A stretch of DNA of 64,000 nucleotides from Acetobacterium wieringae (GCF_026646375.1 NZ_JAIPPU010000004.1:1-64000); one strand, 5' to 3'; positions 52,041 through 61,790 are shown, counted from the stretch's first letter. The notes: generated by a model not told the origin, from the sequence alone. Program-made: numbers and translations.

Positions 52041-53333
52041 ATGAAAAATTTTGGATTTAGGAATGCAATGGTATTTTTAATACTAAGTGCTACAGTTGCT
52101 CTTGCCTATCAGTTACCCTTTTTACGCTTTACCTTTTACGATCAATTTGCCGCTGCGTATCAGCTCAGTAATACGCAAATTGGCGTTCTGGCCTCGGCCT
52201 TGAATTTAACCTACACCTTCTGCTATCCCATCGGTGGCTGGATGGCCGACCGCTTCTCCATGCGTTCAATGATTTCCACCACCCTGGCGGCTTATGCTGT
52301 GCTGACTTTCGCTTTTGCGATGACCACAAACTTTACGGCTTTGCTGATTATTCATTTTCTTTACGGGTTTTTCGGTATTGCCACCCTGTGGTCGGCCTAC
52401 CTCAAAGGGATTAGAAATTTAGCGAACGAAGACAATCAGAGTAAAATGTTTGGAGGCAGCGAAGCTTTGCGCGGTGTTATTCAAACCCTGATGGGATTTG
52501 CCTTTCTGGCGATTGTCGGTTTAGCCGCTACCCCAGCCGCTGGAATGAAAGTTCTCTTTATATTTGGTGCCGGAGTTTGTGCCCTGTTTTTTGTTCTGGC
52601 CCTATTCTTTCTTCCCAAAACAGATATCAAACACGAAACACAAGCCGTCGTTAGTGAAACCAAATACAGTGTTATGGATGTTCTAAAAAACAAAGGCGTC
52701 TGGATCACAATTCTGGTGATAATGTTTGCCTATATTACCTGGGCCATTGGCAATGCCTATATGACGACCTATACGGTACAGGTGCTTAACATCTCAACAA
52801 CAACAGCCAGTGCGATCGGTATCGTACGCAGTTACATCATTGTCTTGTTAGCTGGGGTAATTGGCGGCTTTTTTATGGATAAGTTCACGTACAAAGGCAA
52901 AGGCTTTATGATCGCTTTTGGCGCCATCGCCGCTGCTTTGGTTGCTCTGCTCTTTTCTGCGAAAGTTATCGCCATCAGCATCGTCCTGACCCTAGTGATC
53001 GCATTCATCGCAAATATTATGAAATCCACCTACTGGTCGATAATGGATCAGGCTGGTATCCCCGTTGGAATGACCGGAATGGCTACAGGTATTATCTCAT
53101 TTATCGCTTTTATCCCGGATGTCTTCTACGGCCTGATTTGCGGTAAGTGGCTAGATGATGCCAAAGCTGCCGGTGATATTGCCACTGGCTTCAACCAGAT
53201 TTTTATCTTACTGATCGTTTGTGCGATCCTCGGAATTGGTTCCTCGCTGTTACTGGTAAAACGAACCAACGATTTAAAAAACATGGAATCTGTATCATCA
53301 GATTTAAAACCTGAAACTACACCTATCTCGTAA
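52041..53333 (+). CDS. MFS transporter
   Basis: A 430-residue major facilitator with about twelve membrane helices. The loop after helix 2 carries GGWMADRFSMRSMI (about 70), the typical MFS signature, and a second-half counterpart GGFFMDKFTYKGKG occurs near residue 278. ATG 52041 is chosen because AGGAGGATGAA precedes it; the frame's 19 upstream residues lie in the promoter zone. Its divergent arrangement with MttB 2 suggests it imports that enzyme's substrate or exports the demethylated product (inference). Confidence 0.9.
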   Translation: MKNFGFRNAMVFLILSATVALAYQLPFLRFTFYDQFAAAYQLSNTQIGVLASALNLTYTFCYPIGGWMADRFSMRSMISTTLAAYAVLTFAFAMTTNFTALLIIHFLYGFFGIATLWSAYLKGIRNLANEDNQSKMFGGSEALRGVIQTLMGFAFLAIVGLAATPAAGMKVLFIFGAGVCALFFVLALFFLPKTDIKHETQAVVSETKYSVMDVLKNKGVWITILVIMFAYITWAIGNAYMTTYTVQVLNISTTTASAIGIVRSYIIVLLAGVIGGFFMDKFTYKGKGFMIAFGAIAAALVALLFSAKVIAISIVLTLVIAFIANIMKSTYWSIMDQAGIPVGMTGMATGIISFIAFIPDVFYGLICGKWLDDAKAAGDIATGFNQIFILLIVCAILGIGSSLLLVKRTNDLKNMESVSSDLKPETTPIS

Positions 53334-53334
53334 A

Positions 53335-53374
53335 AAAAGGCTCCAACTGGAAATTATTCCGGTTGGAGCCTTTT
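53335..53374 (+). terminator. Terminator after the MFS gene
   Basis: A 16-bp stem AAAAGGCTCCAACTGG with its complement (one G-U pair) and an 8-base loop, directly after the stop codon. Confidence 0.85.
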
Positions 53375-53428
53375 GGGGGCTTAAAACCCATTTTTTTAAT
53401 ATGATTATATTTTTAAAAAACAGCATTT

Positions 53429-53466
53429 AAAAGCGCCTGATCGAGCAATGTCGGTCAAGCGCTTTT
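53429..53466 (-). terminator. Terminator after glyA
   Basis: AAAAGCGC and TGA/TCGA pair with the complement near the glyA stop; one C-A mismatch, 6-base loop. On the minus strand the stem is followed by TAAATGCTG, so the T-run lies within the stem. Confidence 0.65.
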
Positions 53467-53477
53467 TGTTTATATTT

Positions 53478-54719
53478 TTAACCCATTAAACCCGGATAGA
53501 GCGGATATTTTTCGGTTAAGAAGGCGACCTTTTCCAGGGCCAGTTCCATATCTTTTTTAATCAGTGCCGCTTCAATGGCGTCGGCGACCACTTCCATATC
53601 TTCTTCCACCAGCCCACGGGTTGTTACTGCCGGTGTTCCGACCCGGATTCCACTGGTCACAAAAGGACTTTCCTTATCATAGGGAATCGCATTCTTATTA
53701 GCGGTGATGTTGACTTTTCCCAAGGTTTCATCGGCCTCTTTACCAGTCAGACCAACCTTGCTGACGTCTAAAAGCATCAGGTGATTGTCAGTTCCGCCGG
53801 AAACAATCCGGAAACCACGTTTTTCAAGGGCTGCCGCCAATACTTTGGCATTCTTGACGACCTGTTCCTGATAGGCCTTAAACTCGGGTGTTGCAGCTTC
53901 TTTGAAAGCAATTGCCTTAGCGGCGATCATATGCTCCAGCGGACCGCCCTGGGTACCGGGAAAGACACCCTTATCAATCAGTTTGGCATATTCTTTTTTG
54001 CAAAGGATAATCCCCCCACGAGGACCCCGCAAGGTTTTATGGGTAGTGGTGGTAACAAAATCGGCATATGGCACGGGACTTTGATGCTGTCCAGCCGCTA
54101 CCAGACCAGCAATGTGGGCCATATCCACCATCAGATAACAACCGGCGGCCTTGGTCAGCTTTGAAATCCGTTCAAAGTCGATGGTGCGAGGGTATGAACT
54201 GGCACCCACTACCACCAGTTTCGGATGGTGTTCGTTGATCAGCTTCTCGATCTCATCATAATCAATGGTTTCGGTTTCCTGATTCACCCCGTAAGAAATG
54301 AAATTGTAATATATTCCCGAAAGGTTGGCCGGACTGCCGTGGGTTAGATGACCGCCCTGATCAAGGCGCATCCCCAGAACCGTATCGCCAGGTTCTAAAA
54401 TCCCCATGTAGACGGCAGTATTAGCCTGAGCCCCGGAATGTGGCTGAACATTGGCATGTTCGGCCCCAAATAAGGCCTTGGCCCGATCAATCGCGATCTG
54501 TTCAATGGTATCGACATGAATACAGCCACCGTAGAAACGGTGTCCAGGTGTACCTTCGGCGTATTTATTGGTTAAATGACTCCCCATGGCTAACATCACT
54601 GCATCTGACACAAAGTTCTCAGAGGCGATTAGCTCCAGATGACTTTGCTGTCGATACAATTCCTTTTTCATGAGTTCATAAATCTCAGGATCAGCAACTT
54701 TTACTTTTTCAAAATACAT
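53478..54719 (-). CDS. glyA: Serine hydroxymethyltransferase
   Basis: A 413-residue PLP enzyme interconverting serine and glycine with tetrahydrofolate and methylene-THF. Conserved parts: [13 protein letters not shown] (about 29-41), [13 protein letters not shown] (about 54-66), [14 protein letters not shown] (about 197-210) and the PLP lysine in [13 protein letters not shown] (about 225-237). The start ATG 54719 has GGAGGAAATT before it; the open frame extends 23 residues further but would leave no room for the small gene upstream. It supplies one-carbon units. Confidence 0.97.
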   Translation of the reverse strand: MYFEKVKVADPEIYELMKKELYRQQSHLELIASENFVSDAVMLAMGSHLTNKYAEGTPGHRFYGGCIHVDTIEQIAIDRAKALFGAEHANVQPHSGAQANTAVYMGILEPGDTVLGMRLDQGGHLTHGSPANLSGIYYNFISYGVNQETETIDYDEIEKLINEHHPKLVVVGASSYPRTIDFERISKLTKAAGCYLMVDMAHIAGLVAAGQHQSPVPYADFVTTTTHKTLRGPRGGIILCKKEYAKLIDKGVFPGTQGGPLEHMIAAKAIAFKEAATPEFKAYQEQVVKNAKVLAAALEKRGFRIVSGGTDNHLMLLDVSKVGLTGKEADETLGKVNITANKNAIPYDKESPFVTSGIRVGTPAVTTRGLVEEDMEVVADAIEAALIKKDMELALEKVAFLTEKYPLYPGLMG

Positions 54720-54741
54720 AATTTCCTCCATAAAACTCTTT

Positions 54742-54930
54742 CTAATAGTCATTTCGCCGATTTGAAAGCCTTTCAAGGGAAGCCGCAATACTTTTTAAAT
54801 AGATCGATATTTCTTCAATTTTCACTTTGAAATAAAAAACAAACATGATGCCTGACATCAAAAAAAAGATCAGTAATATCGGGATGATACTCCAGGCCAC
54901 ACCGGCCATACTATTTATAAATTGATTCAT
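54742..54930 (-). CDS. Small single-pass membrane protein
   Basis: A 62-residue protein with one long hydrophobic segment (about 8-35) and a C-terminal amphipathic helix with heptad character ([21 protein letters not shown]). GGAGG precedes ATG 54930. No family is recognised. It ends 22 bases before glyA on the same strand and is probably co-transcribed with it. Confidence 0.65.
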   Translation of the reverse strand: MNQFINSMAGVAWSIIPILLIFFLMSGIMFVFYFKVKIEEISIYLKSIAASLERLSNRRNDY

Positions 54931-55153
54931 ATCGTCCTCCACTAGGCCGATGTCTTTCTATGAAAGACAGTTGTACGGCAATAACATTTACTATTGTAAC
55001 ATTAAATTCTGATAATGCAATACACATTCCATCATTTTTTTGTGATTTGTTTTATGACCCGGGAAATACGTACAGCTTAACAAACGTAGCCAATCCCGAA
55101 AGCCTTAACAGTGATTGCCAAAGTTAAGGCTACATGTGCAGAAATTATTATGG

Positions 55154-55591
55154 TTATTCCACCACTTCAATGGTATCCCCGGCTTTGATAATGCCACCTT
55201 CGAGGATAATGGTAAAGATGCCTTCTCTTGGCATTACGCAATCACCGACCTGTTGGGCAATTTCGCATCCGGCATGGCATTCTTTTCCAATCTGGGTAAC
55301 TTCCTGCAGAGTTTCGCCAATTCTTAGCTTTGTCCCCACCGGCAGTTCGTAGACACAGATACCTTCAGTCGTAATGTTTTCAGCAAAATTACCGGCGCAT
55401 AGTCCCTTTGCACCCATGGCAATCATCTTATCAATACTCTCCTGCCCCAACAAACTGACCTGTCGATGCCATTTTCCGGCGTGGGCATCACCCTCCAGTC
55501 CAAAATCCTTGATAAAATTTCCGACCGGAATTGGTTTTTTCATGACACCTTTTGTTTCGCTGATATTAATTGCTATTACTTTTCCACTCAT
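55154..55591 (-). CDS. MOSC-domain protein
   Basis: A 145-residue MOSC (molybdenum cofactor sulfurase C-terminal) domain standing alone. Family parts are FGLEGDAHAGKWHRQVSLL (about 29-47), GNFAENITTEG and IGKECHAGCEIAQQ, with Cys residues at about 105 and 109 that could carry sulfur. It is the last gene of the molybdopterin operon, 20 bases after moaC, which supports a role in transferring sulfur or handling molybdopterin. Confidence 0.92.
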   Translation of the reverse strand: MSGKVIAINISETKGVMKKPIPVGNFIKDFGLEGDAHAGKWHRQVSLLGQESIDKMIAMGAKGLCAGNFAENITTEGICVYELPVGTKLRIGETLQEVTQIGKECHAGCEIAQQVGDCVMPREGIFTIILEGGIIKAGDTIEVVE

Positions 55592-55611
55592 GTTTTTTCT
55601 CCTATTTAATT

Positions 55612-56127
55612 TTATTGATGGTTGGGATTTATAAAATCACCGGATTTACCGCCGGTTTTCTTAGCCAGATAAATCGCTTCAATCGTCATTTCCTTGTCGA
55701 CCGCTTTGCACATGTCATAAATGGTTAAGGCCGCCACTGAAACCGCTGTTAGGGCTTCCATTTCCACCCCGGTCTGACCAGTGTTTTTAACCACGGCTTC
55801 GATTAGAATCCGGGAGTTTTCCTCATCAATTTGAAAATTAATATCACTGCCCGAAATAAATATATTGTGACACATCGGGATCAGATCGGCCGTCCGTTTA
55901 ACCCCCATAATCCCTGCAACCTGAGCCACTCCCAGAACATCGCCCTTTTTCATCTGACCGTCGATGATTTTTTGCAGCGTCGCTTTTTTCATACTGATGG
56001 CTCCTCTGGCAATGGCCATTCGTTCGGAGCTTTTTTTCTCGCTAACATCCACCATTTTACTGCGGCCCGCCTCATTAAAATGAGTGAACTCGACTATCTC
56101 TTTATCCATTTCATCCATTTCGTCCAT
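55612..56127 (-). CDS. moaC: Cyclic pyranopterin monophosphate synthase MoaC
   Basis: A 171-residue MoaC, which turns the product of MoaA into cyclic pyranopterin monophosphate, the first stable molybdopterin intermediate. Conserved segments are DVSEKKSSERMAIARG, LIPMCHNIFISG and GQTGVEMEALTAVSVAALTI (in part), plus the C-terminal KTGGKSG. ATG 56127 is chosen, with GGAGGATGAT before it; it follows the moaA stop by one base. The N-terminus has an unusual repeat MDEMDEMDKE. Confidence 0.95.
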   Translation of the reverse strand: MDEMDEMDKEIVEFTHFNEAGRSKMVDVSEKKSSERMAIARGAISMKKATLQKIIDGQMKKGDVLGVAQVAGIMGVKRTADLIPMCHNIFISGSDINFQIDEENSRILIEAVVKNTGQTGVEMEALTAVSVAALTIYDMCKAVDKEMTIEAIYLAKKTGGKSGDFINPNHQ

Positions 56128-56128
56128 A

Positions 56129-57088
56129 TCATCCTCCAATTTCGTTCATATTTCTTAATAACTGTTTTTCATGTTCATTAATATGATGTTTTTCCGGTTT
56201 TTCGTTAATCGCCTGTAAGAGAATTTCTTTATAGGTCATTCCGGCTTGGTGCAACGCCACCAGGTCAATCTCAAAATCTGAATGGAGACAGGGTTTGATT
56301 TTACCATCTGTAGTCACCCGAATCCGGTTGCATTCGCTGCAAAAATGCTTGCTGATGGGATTAATCAGTCCGACTCTCCCCTTGGCTCCGGGCAGCTGGT
56401 AATACTCTGCTGGTCCGGTTTTATCCGGGATCAGTAGTGGTGTTAAAGTCGGCATACGCTTCAACACCTCATCATTGGACAGGTATTTGTTTTCTGCAAA
56501 ACCGCTGGATTCACCCAGCGGCATGAGTTCAATGAACCGTACATAAACAGCTTCGTCCCGGGTATAATTAACAAAAGCTTCAATTTCATCATCATTAAAC
56601 CCCTTGATCAGCACGGTGTTGATTTTAATGGGGTGCATTCCTGCTGCCTTAGCGGCGGCAATCCCGGAAAAAACATCTTCCAGATGTCCCCACCGGGTAA
56701 TCTCATGAAATTTGACCGGATCAAAAGTATCCAGACTGATATTCACCCGGTTTAAGCCGGCATCTTTTAAATCCTTGGCGTACTTCGGCAAGAGAATCCC
56801 ATTGGTGGTCATGGTAAGATCCTCAATCCCGGGAATTTCGCCAATCTGTCTAACCAAATCGACAATCCCATGGCGTACCAGCGGTTCCCCGCCAGTTAAG
56901 CGTATCTTATTAACCCCCAGAGTAACCCCAGCTTTAATCAGATCCAGAATTTCTTCAAAGGACAAATTCTTCTGATGCGGGTGTTTCTCAATTCCCTCCT
57001 CCGGCATGCAGTAGACACATCTTAAATTGCATAAATCGGTGATGGAAATACGCATGTAATTTATTTTTCTTCCATAATGATCTTTCAT
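56129..57088 (-). CDS. moaA: GTP 3',8-cyclase MoaA
   Basis: A 319-residue radical SAM enzyme starting molybdopterin synthesis from GTP. The N-terminal cluster motif is Cys20, Cys24 and Cys27 (CNLRCVYC), and the C-terminal cluster Cys are in FCSECNRIRVTTDGKIKPC (about 253-271). LTGGEPLVR (about 66) is also typical. The C-terminal GG pair found in other MoaA proteins is present (EIGG). It lies between the MoeA-fusion gene and moaC. Confidence 0.96.
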   Translation of the reverse strand: MKDHYGRKINYMRISITDLCNLRCVYCMPEEGIEKHPHQKNLSFEEILDLIKAGVTLGVNKIRLTGGEPLVRHGIVDLVRQIGEIPGIEDLTMTTNGILLPKYAKDLKDAGLNRVNISLDTFDPVKFHEITRWGHLEDVFSGIAAAKAAGMHPIKINTVLIKGFNDDEIEAFVNYTRDEAVYVRFIELMPLGESSGFAENKYLSNDEVLKRMPTLTPLLIPDKTGPAEYYQLPGAKGRVGLINPISKHFCSECNRIRVTTDGKIKPCLHSDFEIDLVALHQAGMTYKEILLQAINEKPEKHHINEHEKQLLRNMNEIGG

Positions 57089-57114
57089 CTGTTTCCTGCT
57101 TTCTCCCCTGATGT

Positions 57115-59055
57115 CTAGGGTTTAACGATTTCTCCCGACTGCTCCAGTTCATATCCCCCCAGCCGTTTCAGTGCTGCTCTAAATTCTTCTGATCTAAGCA
57201 CCTTGATAAATATCTGCATCCGGGGATCATTCAGATTTTCTTTTAGAATAGCAAAATCGTAGTCTTCGTCACCAATCGGGATAAAATCCAGTTCCATCAT
57301 ATTGGCGGCCGATAAAACCCCAATTCCGACATCGCAGGAACCGGACGCAACCGCCGAAGCCACCATCATATGGGTGTTCATTTCGCGGGCATAACCCAAA
57401 ATCTGATTCGCCTCAAGCTGCTGTTGTTTTAATAAGTAATCCAACAATACCCGGGTACCTGAGCCTCGCTGCCGATTGACGAAACTGATATCCGGTCGGA
57501 TCAGGTCATTAATGCCCTTGACATTTTTGGGATTGCCCTTGGGGATGATCATCCCCTGGGTTCGTTTAACCCCTTTAATCAACACCACTCCCTCGTTAGC
57601 CAGATAACGCTTTAAATAGGATAGATTATATATCCCGGTTTCTTCATCCAGTAAATGAATTGGCGCAATATGGCACTCACCTTTTTTGATTGCCATAATC
57701 CCACCCAAACTGCCCACATGGGCTGAGGACAGGTTCACCAGTTCTTTGTTTTGATGAATAATATTGGCGACGATATCCATCAGTACATCGTGACTACCAA
57801 TTGAAACCAAGGTATTTTCAATTTCCTCCCGGGGGCGCATCAGAATCAGCTCAATTTCTTCCCCAGCTTCATACCCTTCGACATTTTTAGGAATCTTCAA
57901 AATACCGTCAGCATTAACCAATGACATTGTCACCCCTGCGCCCCGATCCAGCGGCGTAGCCACAAAGCGCTGATTGACCCGACCACATTTCATCCGGACA
58001 AACTCCAGATACTTAAGCGACGACATCAGACGTTTTGAAAGCACTGCTTTGATGGTGACTCCCTCCGTCAGGATCTGATGGTTAAAGGCCAGAATTACCG
58101 GTTTTACAAAGCTTTCAAAGACAAAATAGGCAGAGACCGGATAGCCGGGAATCCCGATCACCGGTTTTCCCTGAATCATTCCCAAAACCACGGGTTTTCC
58201 CGGTTTAATGGCGACGCCGTGAACCACTACTTCACCCAGTTCTGCAATCAGCTTGCGGGTGTAGTCTTCGGTTCCGGCTGAGGAACCAGCGGAAATCAGT
58301 ACCACATCATTTTCATCAACAGCTTTAATGATCGCCTTTTTGATCACCTCGTAGTCATCCTGTACTGTCGAGTAACGTCGGGCTTCGCCGCCATATTCTT
58401 TGACCAGCCCCGCAAACATATGGGTATTGGAATCAATTATTTTTCCTACCACCATCGCTTCCCCGGCTTCCACCAGTTCGGTACCGGTGGGAATAATCCC
58501 CACCCGGGGTTTGTCCAACACTTCAATCTCCGTGATGCCGCCAGCCAGCAGGGCCCCCAGATCGATTGGGCGAACCCGGTGAAAAGCCGGGATAATCAGC
58601 TCTCCGGCGACGATATCTTCACCAATGGGCCGGACATTCTGCCACAAAGACACCGGATTGTTGATGCTAACCTCGTCGTCACTTTTTATAATTACGTCCT
58701 CAATCATCACCACGGCATTGTAGGGATCACTAATCACGTCACCGGTATCAACAAAATTAAAATCGCTTCCTTTTATTAACGTCCGGGGATGACGTTCATC
58801 CACGCCGACTATCTTCGTTGCTTCCACACAGATGCCATCCATGGCCGAAGCATTATAATAAGGCGATGAAATTTTGGCAAAAACCGGCTCTTTCGTTACC
58901 CAGCCCTGAGCTTCAATCACGGGTAGAATACGGCCTTTTTGATGCGCTTCGGCAAAGGATAATAAGGTCAGATACTTCGACACTGCCAGATTGAGATCTT
59001 CATTTTTTAAATATAAATTCCGTTCGTCTTTTTTTCCGGTATTTTCAGTATTCAT
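57115..59055 (-). CDS. Molybdopterin molybdenumtransferase MoeA fused to a periplasmic-binding-like domain
   Basis: A 646-residue fusion. The N-terminal MoeA part (about 15-410) inserts molybdenum or tungsten into adenylated molybdopterin, with SSPYYNASAMDGICV, GDVISDPYNAVVMIE and VISAGSSAGTEDYTRK/GKPVIGIPGYPVSAYFVF. The C-terminal 230 residues resemble a PBP-like (LysR substrate-binding, ModE-like) domain that binds oxyanions in related proteins, with SSAHVGSLGGIMAI, FVNRQRGSGTRVLLDYLL and ASGSCDVGIGVLSAA. The fusion is common in clostridia and archaea. It pairs with a separate MoeA gene upstream. Confidence 0.92.
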   Translation of the reverse strand: MNTENTGKKDERNLYLKNEDLNLAVSKYLTLLSFAEAHQKGRILPVIEAQGWVTKEPVFAKISSPYYNASAMDGICVEATKIVGVDERHPRTLIKGSDFNFVDTGDVISDPYNAVVMIEDVIIKSDDEVSINNPVSLWQNVRPIGEDIVAGELIIPAFHRVRPIDLGALLAGGITEIEVLDKPRVGIIPTGTELVEAGEAMVVGKIIDSNTHMFAGLVKEYGGEARRYSTVQDDYEVIKKAIIKAVDENDVVLISAGSSAGTEDYTRKLIAELGEVVVHGVAIKPGKPVVLGMIQGKPVIGIPGYPVSAYFVFESFVKPVILAFNHQILTEGVTIKAVLSKRLMSSLKYLEFVRMKCGRVNQRFVATPLDRGAGVTMSLVNADGILKIPKNVEGYEAGEEIELILMRPREEIENTLVSIGSHDVLMDIVANIIHQNKELVNLSSAHVGSLGGIMAIKKGECHIAPIHLLDEETGIYNLSYLKRYLANEGVVLIKGVKRTQGMIIPKGNPKNVKGINDLIRPDISFVNRQRGSGTRVLLDYLLKQQQLEANQILGYAREMNTHMMVASAVASGSCDVGIGVLSAANMMELDFIPIGDEDYDFAILKENLNDPRMQIFIKVLRSEEFRAALKRLGGYELEQSGEIVKP

Positions 59056-59097
59056 TATTCCCTCCAGTTCAGATGTAAATAGTAAGTCTGTGCGCTT

Positions 59098-60321
59098 TTA
59101 AAACAGGGTTACCGAAACCTGATCCCCAGTATTTTTTCCTTCTTCATTTTCGGTAATTTCAATATAACCGTCGGAATAGGATAACAGCGTAATCATACCC
59201 GATTTACCATGGGTTGGTCGGACTTCGATACCATTTTCTGTCTTTTTGATGGCCACGGTCTGGAATGTTCGTCGACCTGGGGCGGCATGAACATTTTCCA
59301 TCAGCACCCCCTGGACGGTCTGATCGTTTACGATATCCTGTCCATAATACAAGCGCATAAATTCCTGTAATACGATCATCAGCACCATAATAGCGGCAGC
59401 TGGCTGGCCAGGTAAACCGATTACTGGTTTTTGCGAAACAGTTCCTAAAATCGTCGGTTTTCCCGGTTTAACCGCCAAACCATGAAGCAGCACCTGGCCC
59501 AGTCCATCGATAGCCAAAACGGTGTAATCTTTTTCGCCCATTGAACTGCCACCAGAAAGGATCACCATCTCGCCGTTTTCGATTCCGCCAGCTATCGCTG
59601 TGCGAATCTCCTCCAGGTCATCTCTGGCGTAGGAACTCGAAATAACCTCGGCACCCAGTCGCTTGGCCACCGCTGCCAACGCCGGAGTGTTAATGTCAAT
59701 CACTTCCCCGGGCTTAGGCGTTTCACCAGGACGAATGATTTCATCACCGGTGGAAATAATGCTGATCCGGGGACGCTTAAAAACCTCAATCTGCAAATAA
59801 CCCAAAGCTGACAAAACGCCGATGTCCTGTGGTCTTAACTGATGGCCTCGGGAAAAAACCAGTTCGCCCTTTCTGATGTCATCACCAATTTGCATCATGT
59901 TTTCGTTGGCACCGGCATTAGTGTAAACAGCTAGGTCTTTTTCTCCCAGTTTTTCAGTATATTCAATCATAATCATGGCTTCAGTACCGGCAGGTACCAT
60001 TCCTCCAGTTGGAACATAGAAGGTTTCACCCTGATGAAGGATCGCGGTAGTTTCTTTGCCCATCTGGACTTCTCCGGCGATTCTTAAAAATCCCGGTATC
60101 GCCTGGGACGCTCCCTGGACGTCGGTTAATTTCACCGCATATCCATCAACAACGGATCGATCAAAGTGCGGAACATCAATGGTCGATACAAGATCAGCCG
60201 CCAATATCCGCTCTAACCCATTACTTAAATCAATGGTTTCATTCTCTAAAGCAATATCTATAAATGACTCATTGATAATTTTTTTCATCTCATCAATGGT
60301 TTTTACTTTTAATAACTCCAT
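59098..60321 (-). CDS. moeA: Molybdopterin molybdenumtransferase MoeA
   Basis: A 407-residue stand-alone MoeA. Motifs: VPHFDRSVVDGYAV (about 45-58), VPTGGMVPAGTEAMIM, ISTGDEIIRPGETPKPG, LSGGSSMGEKDYT and KPVIGLPGQPAAAIMV. A second MoeA domain exists in the fusion gene downstream, so the cell may use the two for molybdenum and tungsten (inference). ATG 60321 with AAGGAG upstream is chosen over the longer frame, which begins in a hydrophobic non-family stretch. It is first in the minus-strand operon, divergent from the ThiF-like gene. Confidence 0.94.
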   Translation of the reverse strand: MELLKVKTIDEMKKIINESFIDIALENETIDLSNGLERILAADLVSTIDVPHFDRSVVDGYAVKLTDVQGASQAIPGFLRIAGEVQMGKETTAILHQGETFYVPTGGMVPAGTEAMIMIEYTEKLGEKDLAVYTNAGANENMMQIGDDIRKGELVFSRGHQLRPQDIGVLSALGYLQIEVFKRPRISIISTGDEIIRPGETPKPGEVIDINTPALAAVAKRLGAEVISSSYARDDLEEIRTAIAGGIENGEMVILSGGSSMGEKDYTVLAIDGLGQVLLHGLAVKPGKPTILGTVSQKPVIGLPGQPAAAIMVLMIVLQEFMRLYYGQDIVNDQTVQGVLMENVHAAPGRRTFQTVAIKKTENGIEVRPTHGKSGMITLLSYSDGYIEITENEEGKNTGDQVSVTLF

Positions 60322-60478
60322 TTTTTTCTCCTTACCGACCATTTTTTTCATTCGGTGTCTACTTTCTATTCTAACGATTATTGTCAGAAAAAACAATATC
60401 AATTCAAGACTTTAATTTTTCGTTAAAAATTGTTATACTGAAATGAATAGTTTGAATAGGACTTAAGGAGGTGGCGCA

Positions 60479-61153
60479 ATGTCACGTTATGAACGTAATT
60501 TTCCAGCTTTTTCCGAACAGGACTTTGAGTGCATTCAACATGCCACAATTTGTATCGTCGGCTGTGGCGGTTTGGGAGGCTATATCATTGAGATGCTGGC
60601 CCGAGTTGGAATCGGTTCGCTGATTTTAATTGATGGTGATGTCTTTGAAGATTCCAACCAGAACCGCCAGATTTTCTCAACCGAAAAGAATCTCGGCACC
60701 CCCAAAGCTAAAGCTGCAGCAGCCCGGGTCAAGTTGATCAACAAAGAAGTGACGACCACCTATTATCACGATTTTCTCGACGAGGAAAACGGTTTTACTT
60801 TGATTGGCGAGGCCGATCTGGTGGTGGATGCCCTGGATAACGTTCCGGCCCGGCTCACCCTCCAGACCTTGTGTAAAGCAAAGAACATCCCTCTGATCCA
60901 CGGTGCCATCGGTGGCTGGTTTGCCCAGATCACCACCGTTTTTCCGGAAGATGATACCCTGTCACGACTCTATAACGTCGAAAAAGATTACGATTCCAAG
61001 GCTCTGGGCAACCCATCCTTTACACCGGCTCTGGCAGCATCGCTACAAGTATCGGAAGCCTTGAAAGTCCTAACCGGCAAAGAAGCAATCTTGCGAAACA
61101 AACTGTTATATATCGATTTATTGGCCAATGACTTTTTTACATTTAATATTTAG
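60479..61153 (+). CDS. ThiF/MoeB/HesA-family adenylyltransferase
   Basis: A 224-residue E1-like enzyme that adenylates the C-terminus of a sulfur-carrier protein. The nucleotide-binding GCGGLGG is at residues 28-34, followed by LIDGDVFEDSNQNRQIF (about 55-71) and DALDNVPARLTLQ. The two zinc-binding CxxC pairs of classic MoeB are absent, as in many HesA-like forms. In molybdopterin context it probably activates a MoaD-like protein, but no moaD or moaE is in the window. It has AAGGAGGT upstream and precedes mog by 9 bases. Confidence 0.9.
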   Translation: MSRYERNFPAFSEQDFECIQHATICIVGCGGLGGYIIEMLARVGIGSLILIDGDVFEDSNQNRQIFSTEKNLGTPKAKAAAARVKLINKEVTTTYYHDFLDEENGFTLIGEADLVVDALDNVPARLTLQTLCKAKNIPLIHGAIGGWFAQITTVFPEDDTLSRLYNVEKDYDSKALGNPSFTPALAASLQVSEALKVLTGKEAILRNKLLYIDLLANDFFTFNI

Positions 61154-61162
61154 GAGGAAAAC

Positions 61163-61666
61163 ATGTATCGAACTGGAATAATGACGTTAAGTGATCTCGG
61201 CTCGAAGGGCCAACGGGAAGACAAAAGCGGTCCGATGATTAAGGCGATGCTGGATGAAACCAATCTTTATGAGGTAGTCAAAACCATCATTCTGCCGGAT
61301 GATCTGGACACCATTAGAAAGTCCCTGATGACCTGGGCTGATGAAGACCAACTGGATCTGATTCTGACCACCGGCGGCACCGGCTTTTCAGGACGGGACT
61401 GGACCCCGGAAGCCACCATCGCCGTCTGCGATCGCCTGACTCCCGGCATCCCCGAAGCAATGCGTTATCACAGCCTGCAGATCACTCCCAAAGCGATGCT
61501 CAGTCGCAGTGCTGCCGGTATCCGCAAACAAACCCTGATCATCAACCTCCCCGGCAGCCCCAAAGCTGTCAAAGAAAACCTTGAAGCCATTCTGCCGGCC
61601 CTGGATCACGGCCTCGAGATGCTTCTGAGTAGCGGTTCCGCCAATTGCGCCGAACCGACTAAATAA
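61163..61666 (+). CDS. mog: Molybdopterin adenylyltransferase Mog/MoaB
   Basis: A 167-residue protein adenylating molybdopterin before metal insertion by MoeA. Conserved: GIMTLSDLGSKGQREDKSGP (in part), LILTTGGTGFSGRDWTPEAT (about 72-91) and INLPGSPKAVKENLEAILPAL (in part). AGGAGG precedes it. It forms a two-gene unit with the ThiF-like gene, divergent from the main molybdopterin operon. Confidence 0.93.
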   Translation: MYRTGIMTLSDLGSKGQREDKSGPMIKAMLDETNLYEVVKTIILPDDLDTIRKSLMTWADEDQLDLILTTGGTGFSGRDWTPEATIAVCDRLTPGIPEAMRYHSLQITPKAMLSRSAAGIRKQTLIINLPGSPKAVKENLEAILPALDHGLEMLLSSGSANCAEPTK

Positions 61667-61749
61667 TAACCATTCCACGCTTCTCATCTTTTGATCGTAG
61701 GCAATCACCAACTGTATGCACGCTTGCGAATGGCTGGTTGTCTTCACAT

Positions 61750-61790
61750 AAAAACAGCGTATCCCACCAAATGGCGGATACGCTGTTTTT
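61750..61790. terminator. Bidirectional terminator
   Basis: A perfect 15-bp stem AAAAACAGCGTATCC with its complement and an 11-base loop, placed between convergent mog and ydbC. Confidence 0.88.
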
